NCBI GenBank assembly: GCA_034436155.1
Contig: DAOTVP010000008.1
Coordinates: forward strand, 1-64,000
Length of the DNA: 64,000 nucleotides
Direction of reading: 5' to 3'
From: GCA-2794515 sp034436155
Lineage (GTDB): Bacteria; Chloroflexota; Anaerolineae; Aggregatilineales; Phototrophicaceae
The first letter of the stretch is position 1. Each line of letters starts with the position of its first letter. A program made the translations under genes and the position numbers. Of the stretch, positions 1 to 8,915 are shown piece after piece. Below the pieces are notes generated by a model. The model did not search any database and was not told the origin of the DNA. It worked only from the letters and a program-made list of their open reading frames with translations.

Positions 1-2
1 CT

Positions 3-122
3 TACCAAGTCATGGAAGCCACCAGCGCCATGACCGATTCGATGACGGGCGTGGATTCCATGACAGGTGTCGATTCGATGACGGGTGACGAAGAAACTGC
101 CACACCACAAGTCTCACCCTAA
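3..122 (+). CDS. 3' end of an unknown gene with an acidic repeat tail (partial)
   Basis: An open frame enters from the left edge and ends at TAA 120-122; only the last 39 residues are visible. They contain three consecutive six-residue units, DSMTGV, DSMTGV and DSMTGD, followed by DEETATPQVSP. The frame runs convergently into the kinase gene and overlaps its stop by 9 bp (114-122), a compact arrangement like other gene ends in this window. The tail is low-complexity and acidic and has no recognisable domain, so no function can be given. That it is coding is inferred from the clean frame and from repeat units of exactly 18 bases with third-position variation (ggc/ggt, tcg/tcc). Confidence 0.5.
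   Translation, partial: YQVMEATSAMTDSMTGVDSMTGVDSMTGDEETATPQVSP
36..89 (+). repeat. three tandem 18-bp units encoding DSMTGV/D
   Basis: Three head-to-tail 18-base units at 36-53, 54-71 and 72-89. They differ mostly at codon third positions while keeping Asp-Ser-Met-Thr-Gly. This suggests selection on the peptide rather than a very recent DNA duplication. Confidence 0.75.
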
Positions 123-1475
123 ACGTGCAGTGATGACGACCAAATACAATGGCACTAAACACGCCACCGCCGTAAATGCCAAAAATGCCAATATTATTGT
201 GACTGTATCCCATACTTTTGGCATATCTTCTTCATATTCACGCCCGAGGGGTTGCGATGTCATCGGACGTGGCGCGGGAGGACGCATATTCGGTTGAGGT
301 GCGGGAATATTCTGCGGGATATTTTGCGCTTGTATGTTATTTTGCCACTGCGATCCACCCGCATACACATTATGAACACGCGGATCTACGGGGACACCTT
401 TATTCGATGCTGATTGTGATGGCGGACGGGGCGCTTCTGGCGCGATATTCATGCGTTGTGTGGGCAATCCAGTCGGTTGTGGTGGTTGTGAATAATTCGG
501 TTGTGAGGGCTGTATCGGCGGAACAGATGCCGATGGCATAGTCGATTGTGGTGGGGGTTGGGGTGATGTCAATTTTTGGCTTGGTGTAGTCACATCGGGC
601 GAAAAATTGCCTGATGATTGGCTCACTTTTTTGGATGACCCGCCCGATTCATACCGTTCTTTGTAGGCGATCAAAATTTGACCCAATTGGTCGGCGGTGC
701 GATACCGATTATTCGGTTCTTTGTCCATCACCTTCCGCACAATTTCAGCCAAATCTTTCGGCACATTCGGATTCACATCGCTCGCCAACGGCACGGGATT
801 ACGAATATGCGCCAACGCCAATTCTTGTTGATTTGTACCAACATATGGCAAGCGTCCCGTCAACATCTCGAATAACACAATGCCAATCGAATACACATCG
901 GAGGCGGCGGTGGGTTTTTCGCCTTGTGCTTGTTCGGGAGCAAAATAATGCGGGCTACCCCAAACCACTGATTCGCGTTGTTGGGGTTGGGTGTCGCTCC
1001 ACGCTTGGGCGATACCAAAATCGGTAATTTTGACGACTTCATTTTTGGTGAGCAACACATTTTGAGGCTTCACATCGGCATGAACAATCCCCGCACGATG
1101 TGCAAAACCCAGCCCCGCACAAATTTCGATGCCAAATTTAAGTATTTTATCAAGTGGCAACGCACCTCGCGCCCGAATCATATTTTTTAGGTCAGAGCCA
1201 TCTACTAATTCCATGACGATATAGTGCGTGGGACCTTGACTACCAACATCATGCACGGTGACGATATTGGGATGGGCAAGATTGGCGATGCTACGCGCCT
1301 CGTTCTGAAACCGCGCCACAAAGATTGGATCTACTGTTAGGCTTGGGCGCAAAATTTTAATCGCAACGGTACGCCCCAACGATTGGTCTATCGCTTTATA
1401 CACCACCGCCATCCCGCCCGATGCCAATTGCGAGACCAACCGATAGCGATTATTCAAAAGAGTTTCAGATGACAT
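114..1475 (-). CDS. Ser/Thr protein kinase, PknB-like, C-terminal membrane anchor
   Basis: Eukaryotic-type Ser/Thr kinase of 453 residues. The kinase domain spans about residues 10-275: glycine-rich loop LASGGMAVVYKA, ATP-binding lysine K40 in VAIKIL, catalytic loop HADVKPQN (132-139) and DFG at 152-154. The loop has HAD where most kinases have HRD, so this is a non-RD kinase and may not need classical activation-loop phosphorylation (inference). Residues about 280-425 are Pro/Gln/Ser-rich and probably disordered. A hydrophobic segment at about 428-450 lies at the very C-terminus, with no PASTA or other sensor domain after it. The kinase domain would therefore be cytoplasmic and tail-anchored. 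It has its own predicted promoter at the 3' end of the dGTPase-family gene. Confidence 0.93.
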   Translation of the reverse strand: MSSETLLNNRYRLVSQLASGGMAVVYKAIDQSLGRTVAIKILRPSLTVDPIFVARFQNEARSIANLAHPNIVTVHDVGSQGPTHYIVMELVDGSDLKNMIRARGALPLDKILKFGIEICAGLGFAHRAGIVHADVKPQNVLLTKNEVVKITDFGIAQAWSDTQPQQRESVVWGSPHYFAPEQAQGEKPTAASDVYSIGIVLFEMLTGRLPYVGTNQQELALAHIRNPVPLASDVNPNVPKDLAEIVRKVMDKEPNNRYRTADQLGQILIAYKERYESGGSSKKVSQSSGNFSPDVTTPSQKLTSPQPPPQSTMPSASVPPIQPSQPNYSQPPQPTGLPTQRMNIAPEAPRPPSQSASNKGVPVDPRVHNVYAGGSQWQNNIQAQNIPQNIPAPQPNMRPPAPRPMTSQPLGREYEEDMPKVWDTVTIILAFLAFTAVACLVPLYLVVITARLG

Positions 1476-1527
1476 AAATACTTTATCCCTTGTGCTGATA
1501 GGGCAATTTTAGCCAATTGATATGTTA

Positions 1528-1555
1528 ATTATAGCGCCATTCAAAGTGTCGTCAA
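1528..1555 (-). promoter_or_regulatory. sigma70-type promoter for the kinase gene
   Basis: Read on the minus strand, TTGACG (1555-1550) and TATAAT (1533-1528) are 16 bases apart, and the kinase ATG is at 1475. The -35 overlaps the last codons of the upstream gene, so the kinase can be transcribed separately from it. Confidence 0.6.
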
Positions 1556-2692
1556 AGAATCAAATAAACGCCGATATTCTTGTTGGGCGCTTCTATCGGT
1601 TAAACTCGCCAAATAATCGGTGACAACCCGTGCTTTCGGTTGATCATCTAACCATGCCCGATATTCGGGTGGCAATTGGCGCGGTTCAGAGACATAACTC
1701 TCGAATAACGCCGTAAGGATGAATTCGGCACGCTTCGCCATCCGCACCACCGTATGGTGATAATACATATTCTGATACAAAAAATTTTTGAGCGCCTTGT
1801 TCAAACCGATATACGTTTCACTATGCGAGACGATGTTCGCAGTGTGATTTTGGGCATCCATCGGCGTTTGGATGTTATGCGTGACGATATTTTTCTCGGT
1901 TTGGTTGACCACATCATCCACCTGTAAACCGATTTGTTCACGAATAAAACGATGACGGGTGATTTCATCCATCCGTCCCCCATTCCAATTCAGGCGGTCA
2001 CATAAAACACGCCATAATTCGAGTTCTTTTAACTGGTCTTGGTGAATTAGCCCCGATAACAAACCATCATCAAGGTCATGGGCATTATACGCCAATTCAT
2101 CGGCAATATTGGCAATTTGCGCCTCGATGCTCCCCCGTGTAGAGGCATTCAACCCCATCGCTTCGCTAATATCGTATTCGCTTTCATGTTTGGCAATGCC
2201 CTCTAATGTCTCGTAGGTCAAATTTAATCCCTTCCATTTGGGGTAGCGCCGTTCTAATTCTGTCACCACACGATAACTTTGCTGATTATGGTTGAATCCA
2301 CCATCGGCTTTCATCAATGTGTTCAATACACCCTCACCAGCATGACCAAATGGGGGATGCCCCAAATCATGCGAGAGACAAATCACCTCGACCAAATCTT
2401 CATTCACACCCAAGGCACGGGCAATGGTACGCCCAATTTGTGCCACTTCGAGCGTATGCGTCAGGCGTGTGCGATAATAATCGCCTACATCATTCACGAA
2501 AACTTGGGTTTTATATTCTAAGCGCCGAAACGCCGCCGAATGAACAACACGGTCTCTATCACGCTGAAACACAGTCCGATAATTCGGCTCGTGTTCGTGA
2601 TGTAATCTACCTCGGCTATCTTTACTCTTGAGTGCGTAAGGTGCGAGTGCTTGTGCTTCAAGATCTTCTAATTTCTGACGTGTATAATACAT
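1541..2692 (-). CDS. dgt: dGTPase-family HD-domain triphosphohydrolase
   Basis: A 383-residue protein of the deoxyguanosinetriphosphate triphosphohydrolase-like family, which hydrolyses dNTPs to the nucleoside and triphosphate and so adjusts dNTP pools. HD metal ligands are visible: H79 in RLTHTLEV, H108-D109 in CLSHDLGHPPFGHAGEG, and a later Asp in NAHDLDDG near residue 205. The N-terminal stretch RTVFQRDRDRVVHSAAFRRL is characteristic of the family. The length matches the shorter dGTPase-like proteins. The exact substrate preference (dGTP only or all dNTPs) cannot be read from sequence. The gene starts a divergent pair with the coiled-coil/selB operon. Confidence 0.92.
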   Translation of the reverse strand: MYYTRQKLEDLEAQALAPYALKSKDSRGRLHHEHEPNYRTVFQRDRDRVVHSAAFRRLEYKTQVFVNDVGDYYRTRLTHTLEVAQIGRTIARALGVNEDLVEVICLSHDLGHPPFGHAGEGVLNTLMKADGGFNHNQQSYRVVTELERRYPKWKGLNLTYETLEGIAKHESEYDISEAMGLNASTRGSIEAQIANIADELAYNAHDLDDGLLSGLIHQDQLKELELWRVLCDRLNWNGGRMDEITRHRFIREQIGLQVDDVVNQTEKNIVTHNIQTPMDAQNHTANIVSHSETYIGLNKALKNFLYQNMYYHHTVVRMAKRAEFILTALFESYVSEPRQLPPEYRAWLDDQPKARVVTDYLASLTDRSAQQEYRRLFDSLTTL

Positions 2693-2784
2693 TTATCTAT
2701 TTCCCCCGCCGTTAAACGATACACCGCCTATTGTAATACGAATGTAAAATTTTCGCCCAATGATGAGAAAAATTGATTGGGATA

Positions 2785-2793
2785 TGTTATAAT
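2785..2793 (+). promoter_or_regulatory. extended -10 promoter for the coiled-coil/selB operon
   Basis: TGT followed by TATAAT (2788-2793), an extended -10 with no good -35 at 17 bases. It lies about 78 bases before the start at 2871. The same TGNTATAAT/TACAAT/TATACT form recurs before hisH, the flavin reductase-like gene and mreB. Confidence 0.55.
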
Positions 2794-2870
2794 AGCGCAC
2801 ATCCAAAATAACAGGTGTTTATTATTGGACAACTCAATAGATAAATCATTGTGGTTAGGAAAGTGCCTTA

Positions 2871-4076
2871 ATGGAAATCAGTCAATTAGCCCGCATGATA
2901 GAATGGTTAGATGAAGAACGGCGACGTGATAAACAAACTATCGCCATGCTCGAAGAACGTCTGAATCAACAACAAGAAACCATCACCATCTTACAACGCC
3001 GTTTGAACGCGGTGGAATCTGACCAAAACCTACTCCATGCGACCAGTTCATCTACGACACAGGTAGATAGTAACTTCTTGGAGCAACTCCGTAAAGAGAT
3101 GCGCCAAATGATAGAAAGCGCAGAAGCCAAGCGTCTGACAGCAGAACGCGAATTAGAACGCCGTGCAGAATTAGAGCGCCAAAACCTGACGCGCCCTGTG
3201 CAAGAATTGACCGAAAAAATTAGTAAATTAGAACGCGCCACCACCGAAGTACCCGTGTTGCAATCGGAACGCGATAGACTTTCGACCATCATCTCCAATT
3301 TACAACAACGGTTTGAAGATTTGCTCAAACGGCTCGAAGAACCAGAACGTCGCCTGACCTTCATCGAAGAACAACGCCGTAACGATATTCGGCGTATCAC
3401 CGAATTAGAGAGCGAAACGCCCGAACTCAAAAAACAATTGGATAGTGTGCGCCCCAAAATCACCTTATTAGAAGATTTAACCCTCAGAAATGAACGGCGT
3501 ATCCAAGAATTGCAAAATACCGAGCGCGACCGCCGTGAACAAATTCAACAATTCATAGACCAACAAACGCTCATGCTTCAACAACGCGACCAACAAGTCG
3601 CCGATTTGCTCAAACGCATCGCCGAACAAGATAACATTATGAAGCAAAATCTGGAACGGTTTGAAAGCTGGTCAGATGCGTATCGGAGTATGAAGAATAT
3701 CATAGACGATTTTAACCGCATCGGAGAACGCCTAGAACGGCGCATTAGCGAGGTGGCAGAAACCCAACGCCTGAGCGAAGAACGCTTCCGTCAGGAATGG
3801 AATGATTGGCGTGCTGATGATAGCAAACGCTGGAAGCAATTCACCCTCTCAACTGATGAATCGTGGCGTTTGCATGATAAAGAATTTGAACGCTTTGTCG
3901 AGCGTTTCGAGGCGCTATTGGCAATTGTTCAACCATTAAATGATAGCCTAGAACGACTATGGAAATTGGAACGCGAACGCGCCTTGATGTACCGCGAATA
4001 TTATCAAAATATGCTGGCACAATACGATACCAATAAGCCCAATTCATCCAACGGAAACGGGTCGAATGTGCCATGA
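2871..4076 (+). CDS. long coiled-coil protein, translationally coupled to selB
   Basis: I do not recognise a family. The 401 residues are almost entirely Glu/Arg/Gln/Leu-rich heptad-like sequence (for example EERLNQQQETITILQRRL), predicting a long parallel coiled coil from about residue 5 to 370. A short Asn/Ser/Gly tail follows. No signal peptide, transmembrane segment or enzymatic motif is visible, so it is probably a cytoplasmic filament-like or scaffold protein. Its stop overlaps the selB start (ATGA at 4073-4076), so the two are made from one mRNA with coupled translation. Whether it has any part in selenoprotein synthesis is unknown; coupling alone does not show it. Confidence 0.85.
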   Translation: MEISQLARMIEWLDEERRRDKQTIAMLEERLNQQQETITILQRRLNAVESDQNLLHATSSSTTQVDSNFLEQLRKEMRQMIESAEAKRLTAERELERRAELERQNLTRPVQELTEKISKLERATTEVPVLQSERDRLSTIISNLQQRFEDLLKRLEEPERRLTFIEEQRRNDIRRITELESETPELKKQLDSVRPKITLLEDLTLRNERRIQELQNTERDRREQIQQFIDQQTLMLQQRDQQVADLLKRIAEQDNIMKQNLERFESWSDAYRSMKNIIDDFNRIGERLERRISEVAETQRLSEERFRQEWNDWRADDSKRWKQFTLSTDESWRLHDKEFERFVERFEALLAIVQPLNDSLERLWKLERERALMYREYYQNMLAQYDTNKPNSSNGNGSNVP

Positions 4077-5941
4077 GGGTACTTGGTACGGCAGGGCATG
4101 TTGACCATGGCAAGTCTACGTTGGTACGCGCCCTCACAGGCATAGACCCAGACCGCCTCATCGAAGAAAAACGGCGCGAAATGACGATTGATTTGGGATT
4201 TGCGTGGTTTTCTGCTCCATCTGGCGAGATAGTCGGTTTGGTGGATGTCCCTGGTCATCGGGATTTCATCGAAAATATGTTGGCGGGCATCGGTGGCATT
4301 GACGCGGTGTTATTCGTCATTGCCGCCGATGAGGGCATTATGCCCCAAACCCGCGAACATTTGGCGATTGTGGATTTATTACACATCCCCACAGGCATTA
4401 TCGTCATGACCAAATGTGATATGGTTGATGACCCCGATTGGCTCGATTTGGTCGAGACAGAAATCGCCGAGACGATGCACAACACCGTCTTAGCCCACGC
4501 GCCGATTATCCGCGTCTCTGCCCATACAGGCGCGGGTATGGATATGCTCAAATCGGCGATTGGCGATTTATTAACATCACTCCCCCCACGCCCACAAGAT
4601 AAATTCCCGCGCTTGCCGATAGACCGCGTGTTCACGCTGAGCGGATTTGGCACAGTCGTCACAGGCACATTAGCAGGCGGATCACTCAAAATTGGTGATG
4701 AAATCGAATTACAACCCAGTGGTTTACGAGGCAAAATTCGCGGGCTACATAGTTATAATCAAGCCGTAGAAATCGCACAAGTCGGTAGCCGAACTGCGGT
4801 GAATGTATCGGGTATCGAAAAAAATGCCATACGGCGGGGCGAAACCTTGACTATCCCGAACCGCCTCTCGCCTACCCAACGAGTAGATGCGTATTTTCGG
4901 TACTTGCCCGACATAGAGCGTCCCCTCAAACATAACGCCCAAGTCAAATTTTTCTGCGGTACAGATGAAGCAATCGGCATCGTGCGCTTGCTCAATGATG
5001 ACCAACTCGCATCGGGCGAAGAAGGGTGGATACAACTGGAACTCAAAACACCGATTGCTGTCGCCCAACACGACAGATTTATTTTGCGTTATCCATCGCC
5101 CGCACAGACTATCGGCGGGGGCATGATTGTCAATCCGCACCCCACACGCCGTTGGAAGAGGTTTCAACCTCACCTCATCGAACAACTTGAAGCACAATTG
5201 CATGGCACACCACAAGAACGCCTCGCTCAACTCACAGAAAAACCCGACCCCATCAAAAAATCAGCATTGCACCATGCCAGTGGGTTAAATCCCGCCGATT
5301 TTGAAAAAGTCTTACAAATGGCGCTGGATGAACATCTCATCGTACAAATCAGCCACGACCAATTTTTGGCGATGAAAACTGTGAACACCCTCACAAATAA
5401 AATGTTGACCATTATCACCGATTTTCAAAACGCTAATCCGCTTAAAGCAGGTATTTTGCGCGAGGAATTACGCAGTCGGTTAGGACTTAAACAACCCTTA
5501 TTTTTGTACATCCTTGCACAAGCGCCGAATGTGGTCGTCACGGACACCCTCATTCATACCGATAACCATACCATCACCTTCACCGATGCCCAAGAAAAAC
5601 TCATCCAAAAATTATTAAGTATGATGGATGAAAACCCGTTTACACCGCCGACCATTTCAGAGGCAAGTGAGATGATAGGTGCGCCATTGGTTCAGGCATT
5701 AGTCGATTTGGGCGAGATTGTCCCCGTCAGCAAAGACATCATCTTCACACAACAGGCGTTTGTGGCACTCTTAGACGGGGTATTCGAGATTATCGAAAAA
5801 AACGGACAGGTGGATGTGGCAATGTTGCGCGAAAAATTCAACACCACGCGCAAATATATCATCCCATTTTTAGAATACACCGACACACTCGGTTATACCA
5901 AGCGCATCGGCGATGTGCGCGTGCGAGGAGATAAATCCTAA
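4073..5941 (+). CDS. selB: selenocysteine-specific elongation factor SelB
   Basis: SelB is the GTPase that carries Sec-tRNA to the ribosome and binds the SECIS hairpin next to an in-frame UGA. The 622 residues begin with the typical P-loop GTAGHVDHGKS (5-15), then a switch region containing the family signature EEKRREMTIDLGFAWF, DVPGH and TKCD. EF-Tu-like beta-barrel domains follow, and a C-terminal region from about residue 430 of the size of the SelB winged-helix repeats that bind SECIS RNA. Length and signatures distinguish it from EF-Tu and IF2. The start ATG overlaps the stop of the preceding coiled-coil gene. Its presence implies that the genome encodes selenoproteins; one lies at 38099-38644. 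selA, selC and selD are not in this window. Confidence 0.95.
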   Translation: MRVLGTAGHVDHGKSTLVRALTGIDPDRLIEEKRREMTIDLGFAWFSAPSGEIVGLVDVPGHRDFIENMLAGIGGIDAVLFVIAADEGIMPQTREHLAIVDLLHIPTGIIVMTKCDMVDDPDWLDLVETEIAETMHNTVLAHAPIIRVSAHTGAGMDMLKSAIGDLLTSLPPRPQDKFPRLPIDRVFTLSGFGTVVTGTLAGGSLKIGDEIELQPSGLRGKIRGLHSYNQAVEIAQVGSRTAVNVSGIEKNAIRRGETLTIPNRLSPTQRVDAYFRYLPDIERPLKHNAQVKFFCGTDEAIGIVRLLNDDQLASGEEGWIQLELKTPIAVAQHDRFILRYPSPAQTIGGGMIVNPHPTRRWKRFQPHLIEQLEAQLHGTPQERLAQLTEKPDPIKKSALHHASGLNPADFEKVLQMALDEHLIVQISHDQFLAMKTVNTLTNKMLTIITDFQNANPLKAGILREELRSRLGLKQPLFLYILAQAPNVVVTDTLIHTDNHTITFTDAQEKLIQKLLSMMDENPFTPPTISEASEMIGAPLVQALVDLGEIVPVSKDIIFTQQAFVALLDGVFEIIEKNGQVDVAMLREKFNTTRKYIIPFLEYTDTLGYTKRIGDVRVRGDKS

Positions 5942-5945
5942 CACA

Positions 5946-7280
5946 TCACACGGTATCTAATTTCACTTGTTCAATTTCGACTGTTTGCAATGTATCTAAA
6001 TTCACACGGCGAATATGAGCGCCCATCGCCACCAATTTTTGTTCGGCGCGTTCATACCCTCTATCAATCTGTCCGATATTCGAGATGCGCGTCTCGCCTT
6101 TTGCCGCCAACGCCGCCAAAACAAGCGCCATACCTGCCCGAATATCTGGGCTGGTGATATTTGGCACGCCTTTGAAAGCAATCGGACCCTGTACCAAAAC
6201 CCGATGCGGGTCGCATAAGGTGATGCGTGCGCCCATACGGACGAGTTTATCGGTGAAAAAAAACCGACTTTCGTACATCCAATCATGAAAAATCACCGAC
6301 CCCGCGCTCTGAGTGGCAATCACCAGCGCGATGCTCATCAAATCGGGCGGGAAGCCCGGCCAGGGTTGCGCTTTGATAATCGGTATCCGTCCACCAATAT
6401 CGGTCTGAACGGTCAAATGTTGATTCGGCGGGATGATAATATCATTGCCATCCACATCCCACGTCACACCCAAGCGCCCAAACACCAGCGCCGTCATATC
6501 CAGATGATGCGGGTCGGCTTGGCGGATGCGAATCGAGCCACCCGTCACCACCGCCGCGCCGATATAACTACCGACTTCCATAAAATCTGCACCGACACGC
6601 GCCTCTGCACCATGTAATTTATCCACACCCTCAATCGTGAGCCGATTCGAGCCGATACCGTCAATTTTCGCGCCCATCTTGACCAACATCTGACATAAAT
6701 CTTGGACATGCGGTTCACTGGCAACATTGCGTAAAATAGTCGTTCCTTGTGCTAAAACAGCAACCATGATTAAATTTTCGGTGGCGGTTACACTGGCTTC
6801 GGGGAGCAAAATATCCGTGCCAATTAATTTATCGGTTTTCATGGTGAAGATGCCACGTTCAAAACTGACCTCACAACCCAATTTTCTGAAGCCGATGATG
6901 TGTGTATCGAGCCGACGTTCACCAATGACATCCCCACCTGGGGCGGGAATCGTCACATTGCCTATACGCCCTAATAATGCGCCCGAAAATACAAAACTAG
7001 CGCGAGTTTTTTGAGCCAAATCGCGTGGGACAACCCCCGTATGTATATTTTTAGCGTGAACTTGCACACTATTTTCATCCAGCCAAGTCACCTCTGCACC
7101 GATGGCTTGCATAATATCAATTGCCACCAACACATCGCTGATTTTGGGGACATTCCGCAAAATCACAGGCTCATCAGTCAATAAACAGGCGGGGAGCATT
7201 TTGGTGATGGCATTTTTATTACCACCAGGGGTCACTTCCCCTTTGAGCGGATAGCCCCCATCAATCACGAACTGTTGCAT
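5946..7280 (-). CDS. murA: UDP-N-acetylglucosamine 1-carboxyvinyltransferase (MurA), Asp-type active site
   Basis: MurA transfers enolpyruvate from PEP to UDP-GlcNAc, the first committed step of peptidoglycan synthesis in the cytoplasm. The 444 residues contain the K22-N23 pair (GGNKNAIT), a PGFPPD motif and the C-terminal IDRGYER motif. The loop that normally holds the catalytic Cys (GGCxIG) reads GGDVIG, with Asp at residue 117. Asp at this position is known from Mycobacterium and Chlamydia MurA and gives intrinsic fosfomycin insensitivity. The start is supported by AGGAG upstream; it lies inside the 3' end of the SAM hydrolase-family gene (20-bp overlap), so the two are probably cotranscribed. 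The gene is tail-to-tail with selB, only 4 bp apart. Confidence 0.95.
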   Translation of the reverse strand: MQQFVIDGGYPLKGEVTPGGNKNAITKMLPACLLTDEPVILRNVPKISDVLVAIDIMQAIGAEVTWLDENSVQVHAKNIHTGVVPRDLAQKTRASFVFSGALLGRIGNVTIPAPGGDVIGERRLDTHIIGFRKLGCEVSFERGIFTMKTDKLIGTDILLPEASVTATENLIMVAVLAQGTTILRNVASEPHVQDLCQMLVKMGAKIDGIGSNRLTIEGVDKLHGAEARVGADFMEVGSYIGAAVVTGGSIRIRQADPHHLDMTALVFGRLGVTWDVDGNDIIIPPNQHLTVQTDIGGRIPIIKAQPWPGFPPDLMSIALVIATQSAGSVIFHDWMYESRFFFTDKLVRMGARITLCDPHRVLVQGPIAFKGVPNITSPDIRAGMALVLAALAAKGETRISNIGQIDRGYERAEQKLVAMGAHIRRVNLDTLQTVEIEQVKLDTV

Positions 7281-8124
7281 CGAACTCTCCTATGCTGATT
7301 TGTACCCTATCACCCACCGCAACGTTGAGCCGTTGAGCCGCATTGCCCTGATTCACAGCAATTTCTAAATACGATGAACTACCAACCAGTGCCAACAAAT
7401 CACCCCGCACCGATTCAGCATACGACACACGAATCCCAAAAATTTCGGCATCACCCACAACAATACGCGCATGGGTCGATTCAATGGGTACATTCGATTT
7501 GGTATCACCAAAAACAGGACTGAGTACCAAGCGATGCGGGTCTATCCAATGCAATTCGCCAACGCTGGTGATGATGTTGCCAAAACGGTCAATGTGCATG
7601 ACTTCACCATCTATCTGATTTTCTTGAATGGTCAATTCAGGCATAGGTAAGTGGATAATATCACCCAATTCGGGTCCGAGTTTATCAATCGGCACACCAT
7701 TGGCGAGATGCGCGACTGCGGGCGAAAAAATATCACGCCCATGAAAGGTATTGCTCACAATCGGCAAGCGATATTCGGTATTAGCGATTTCGTAAATGCG
7801 TTTATCCGTGAAATTTGATAGGGCATACGCCAAAACACCATTATCAGGCGCGACAAATGTGTAATTTCCTGCTTGGACGGCGATCGGCAAACGCGCCGTG
7901 CCAACACCAGGGTCGACTACCACCATGAAAATTGTCCCATTCGGGAAGTATCGGTAACTATTCAGCAATGCAAAGGCGGCTTGGCGGACGTGTTGCGGGG
8001 CAATCGCATGAGTGATGTCGATGAGAGTCGCATCTGGACTAATGCTCTTGATAACCCCTTTCATGACACCATCATAAATATCTTCTGTTCCAAAATCGGT
8101 GAGGAGCGCAATTATTTTTGACAT
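7261..8124 (-). CDS. SAM hydrolase (DUF62 / SAM hydroxide adenosyltransferase family)
   Basis: A 287-residue protein of the DUF62 family, which includes SAM hydrolases (SAM plus water to adenosine plus methionine) and the halogenating chlorinase and fluorinase. The diagnostic N-terminus ALLTDFGTEDIYDGVMKG, the VVDPGVGT motif and VAPDNGVL are present, and length fits the family. Most bacterial members act with hydroxide rather than halide, so hydrolase is the safer call. The 3' end overlaps murA by 20 bp. No other SAM gene is nearby to explain the pairing. Confidence 0.9.
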   Translation of the reverse strand: MSKIIALLTDFGTEDIYDGVMKGVIKSISPDATLIDITHAIAPQHVRQAAFALLNSYRYFPNGTIFMVVVDPGVGTARLPIAVQAGNYTFVAPDNGVLAYALSNFTDKRIYEIANTEYRLPIVSNTFHGRDIFSPAVAHLANGVPIDKLGPELGDIIHLPMPELTIQENQIDGEVMHIDRFGNIITSVGELHWIDPHRLVLSPVFGDTKSNVPIESTHARIVVGDAEIFGIRVSYAESVRGDLLALVGSSSYLEIAVNQGNAAQRLNVAVGDRVQISIGEFDATVRD

Positions 8125-8214
8125 GGATTTATACGCCTTCCCAAAAAAGAATGATTATATCGTCATCATTTTAACGCATTTTGCGCTATCACCCTAGCCT
8201 ATAAATAATGCGCT

Positions 8215-8223
8215 TGTTATACT
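8215..8223 (+). promoter_or_regulatory. extended -10 promoter of the his operon
   Basis: TGT followed by TATACT (8218-8223), about 42 bases before the hisH start at 8265. No convincing -35. The 8125-8243 region between the divergent genes shows no attenuator-like run of His codons. Confidence 0.5.
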
Positions 8224-8264
8224 CATGACCATCGTTTTATGCCATGAAAGGATTTTATAACCCC

Positions 8265-8885
8265 ATGTTAGCCGTGATAGATTATGGTGCAGGCAATTTG
8301 CGTAGTGTCCTCCATGCCCTCCGTTATTTGGGAACTGAGCATGTGAAACTGGTGCATCATCCCAGCGACCTACACGATGCCCATCAAATCATCCTGCCAG
8401 GGGTGGGCGCGTTTGGCGCGGGCATGGAACAACTCCATAAACAAGATTTAGTCGCGCCACTCAAAGATGCGATTGCGCGAGGCATTCCCTATTTGGGTAT
8501 TTGTTTGGGGATGCAATTTCTGTTTGAACACAGTGACGAAATGGGAACACACAAGGGCTTGGGTGTTTTGGAGGGGTATGTCACCAGATTCCCCAACGAT
8601 ATGGGGCTAAAAGTGCCTCATATGGGTTGGAATCAATTGACATTCAAGCGTCATTCGCCCCTCGTGGATAATTTACCCGATGCCAATTATGCCTATTTTG
8701 TGCATAGCTATTACTGTGTCCCCAAACATGCTGAGGACACACTCATCACAACCGATTACGGCATCTCATTCTGTGCGGGTATACAGCGCGATAACATCTA
8801 CGCGGTACAATTCCACCCAGAAAAGAGCCAATCGACAGGATTACGCATCTTGAGCAATTTCTTAAAATTAACAGCAACCGTCTGA
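8265..8885 (+). CDS. hisH: imidazole glycerol phosphate synthase, glutaminase subunit HisH
   Basis: HisH hydrolyses glutamine and channels ammonia to HisF for imidazole ring formation in histidine synthesis. It shows the class I amidotransferase pattern: DYGAGNLRSV at the start, oxyanion PGVGAFG, nucleophile Cys in GICLGMQFLFE, and the His/Glu pair in VQFHPEKSQ. I place the start at ATG 8265 because MLAVIDYGAGN is where the family begins and AAAGGA (8247-8252) lies upstream, although 12 bases away. An in-frame ATG at 8244 would add seven residues but has no ribosome-binding site. First gene of a five-gene his operon. Confidence 0.94.
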   Translation: MLAVIDYGAGNLRSVLHALRYLGTEHVKLVHHPSDLHDAHQIILPGVGAFGAGMEQLHKQDLVAPLKDAIARGIPYLGICLGMQFLFEHSDEMGTHKGLGVLEGYVTRFPNDMGLKVPHMGWNQLTFKRHSPLVDNLPDANYAYFVHSYYCVPKHAEDTLITTDYGISFCAGIQRDNIYAVQFHPEKSQSTGLRILSNFLKLTATV

Positions 8886-8915
8886 TAGTAAACGATACAC
8901 GAGGAGCAAAATATC

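Noticed and set aside
36..89. CRISPR or phase-variable DNA repeat
   Set aside because: Units are contiguous without spacers and preserve codons; it is a peptide repeat.
2966..3463. Minus-strand open frame within the coiled-coil gene
   Set aside because: Ser/Arg-rich shadow of the plus-strand heptads, no ribosome-binding site.
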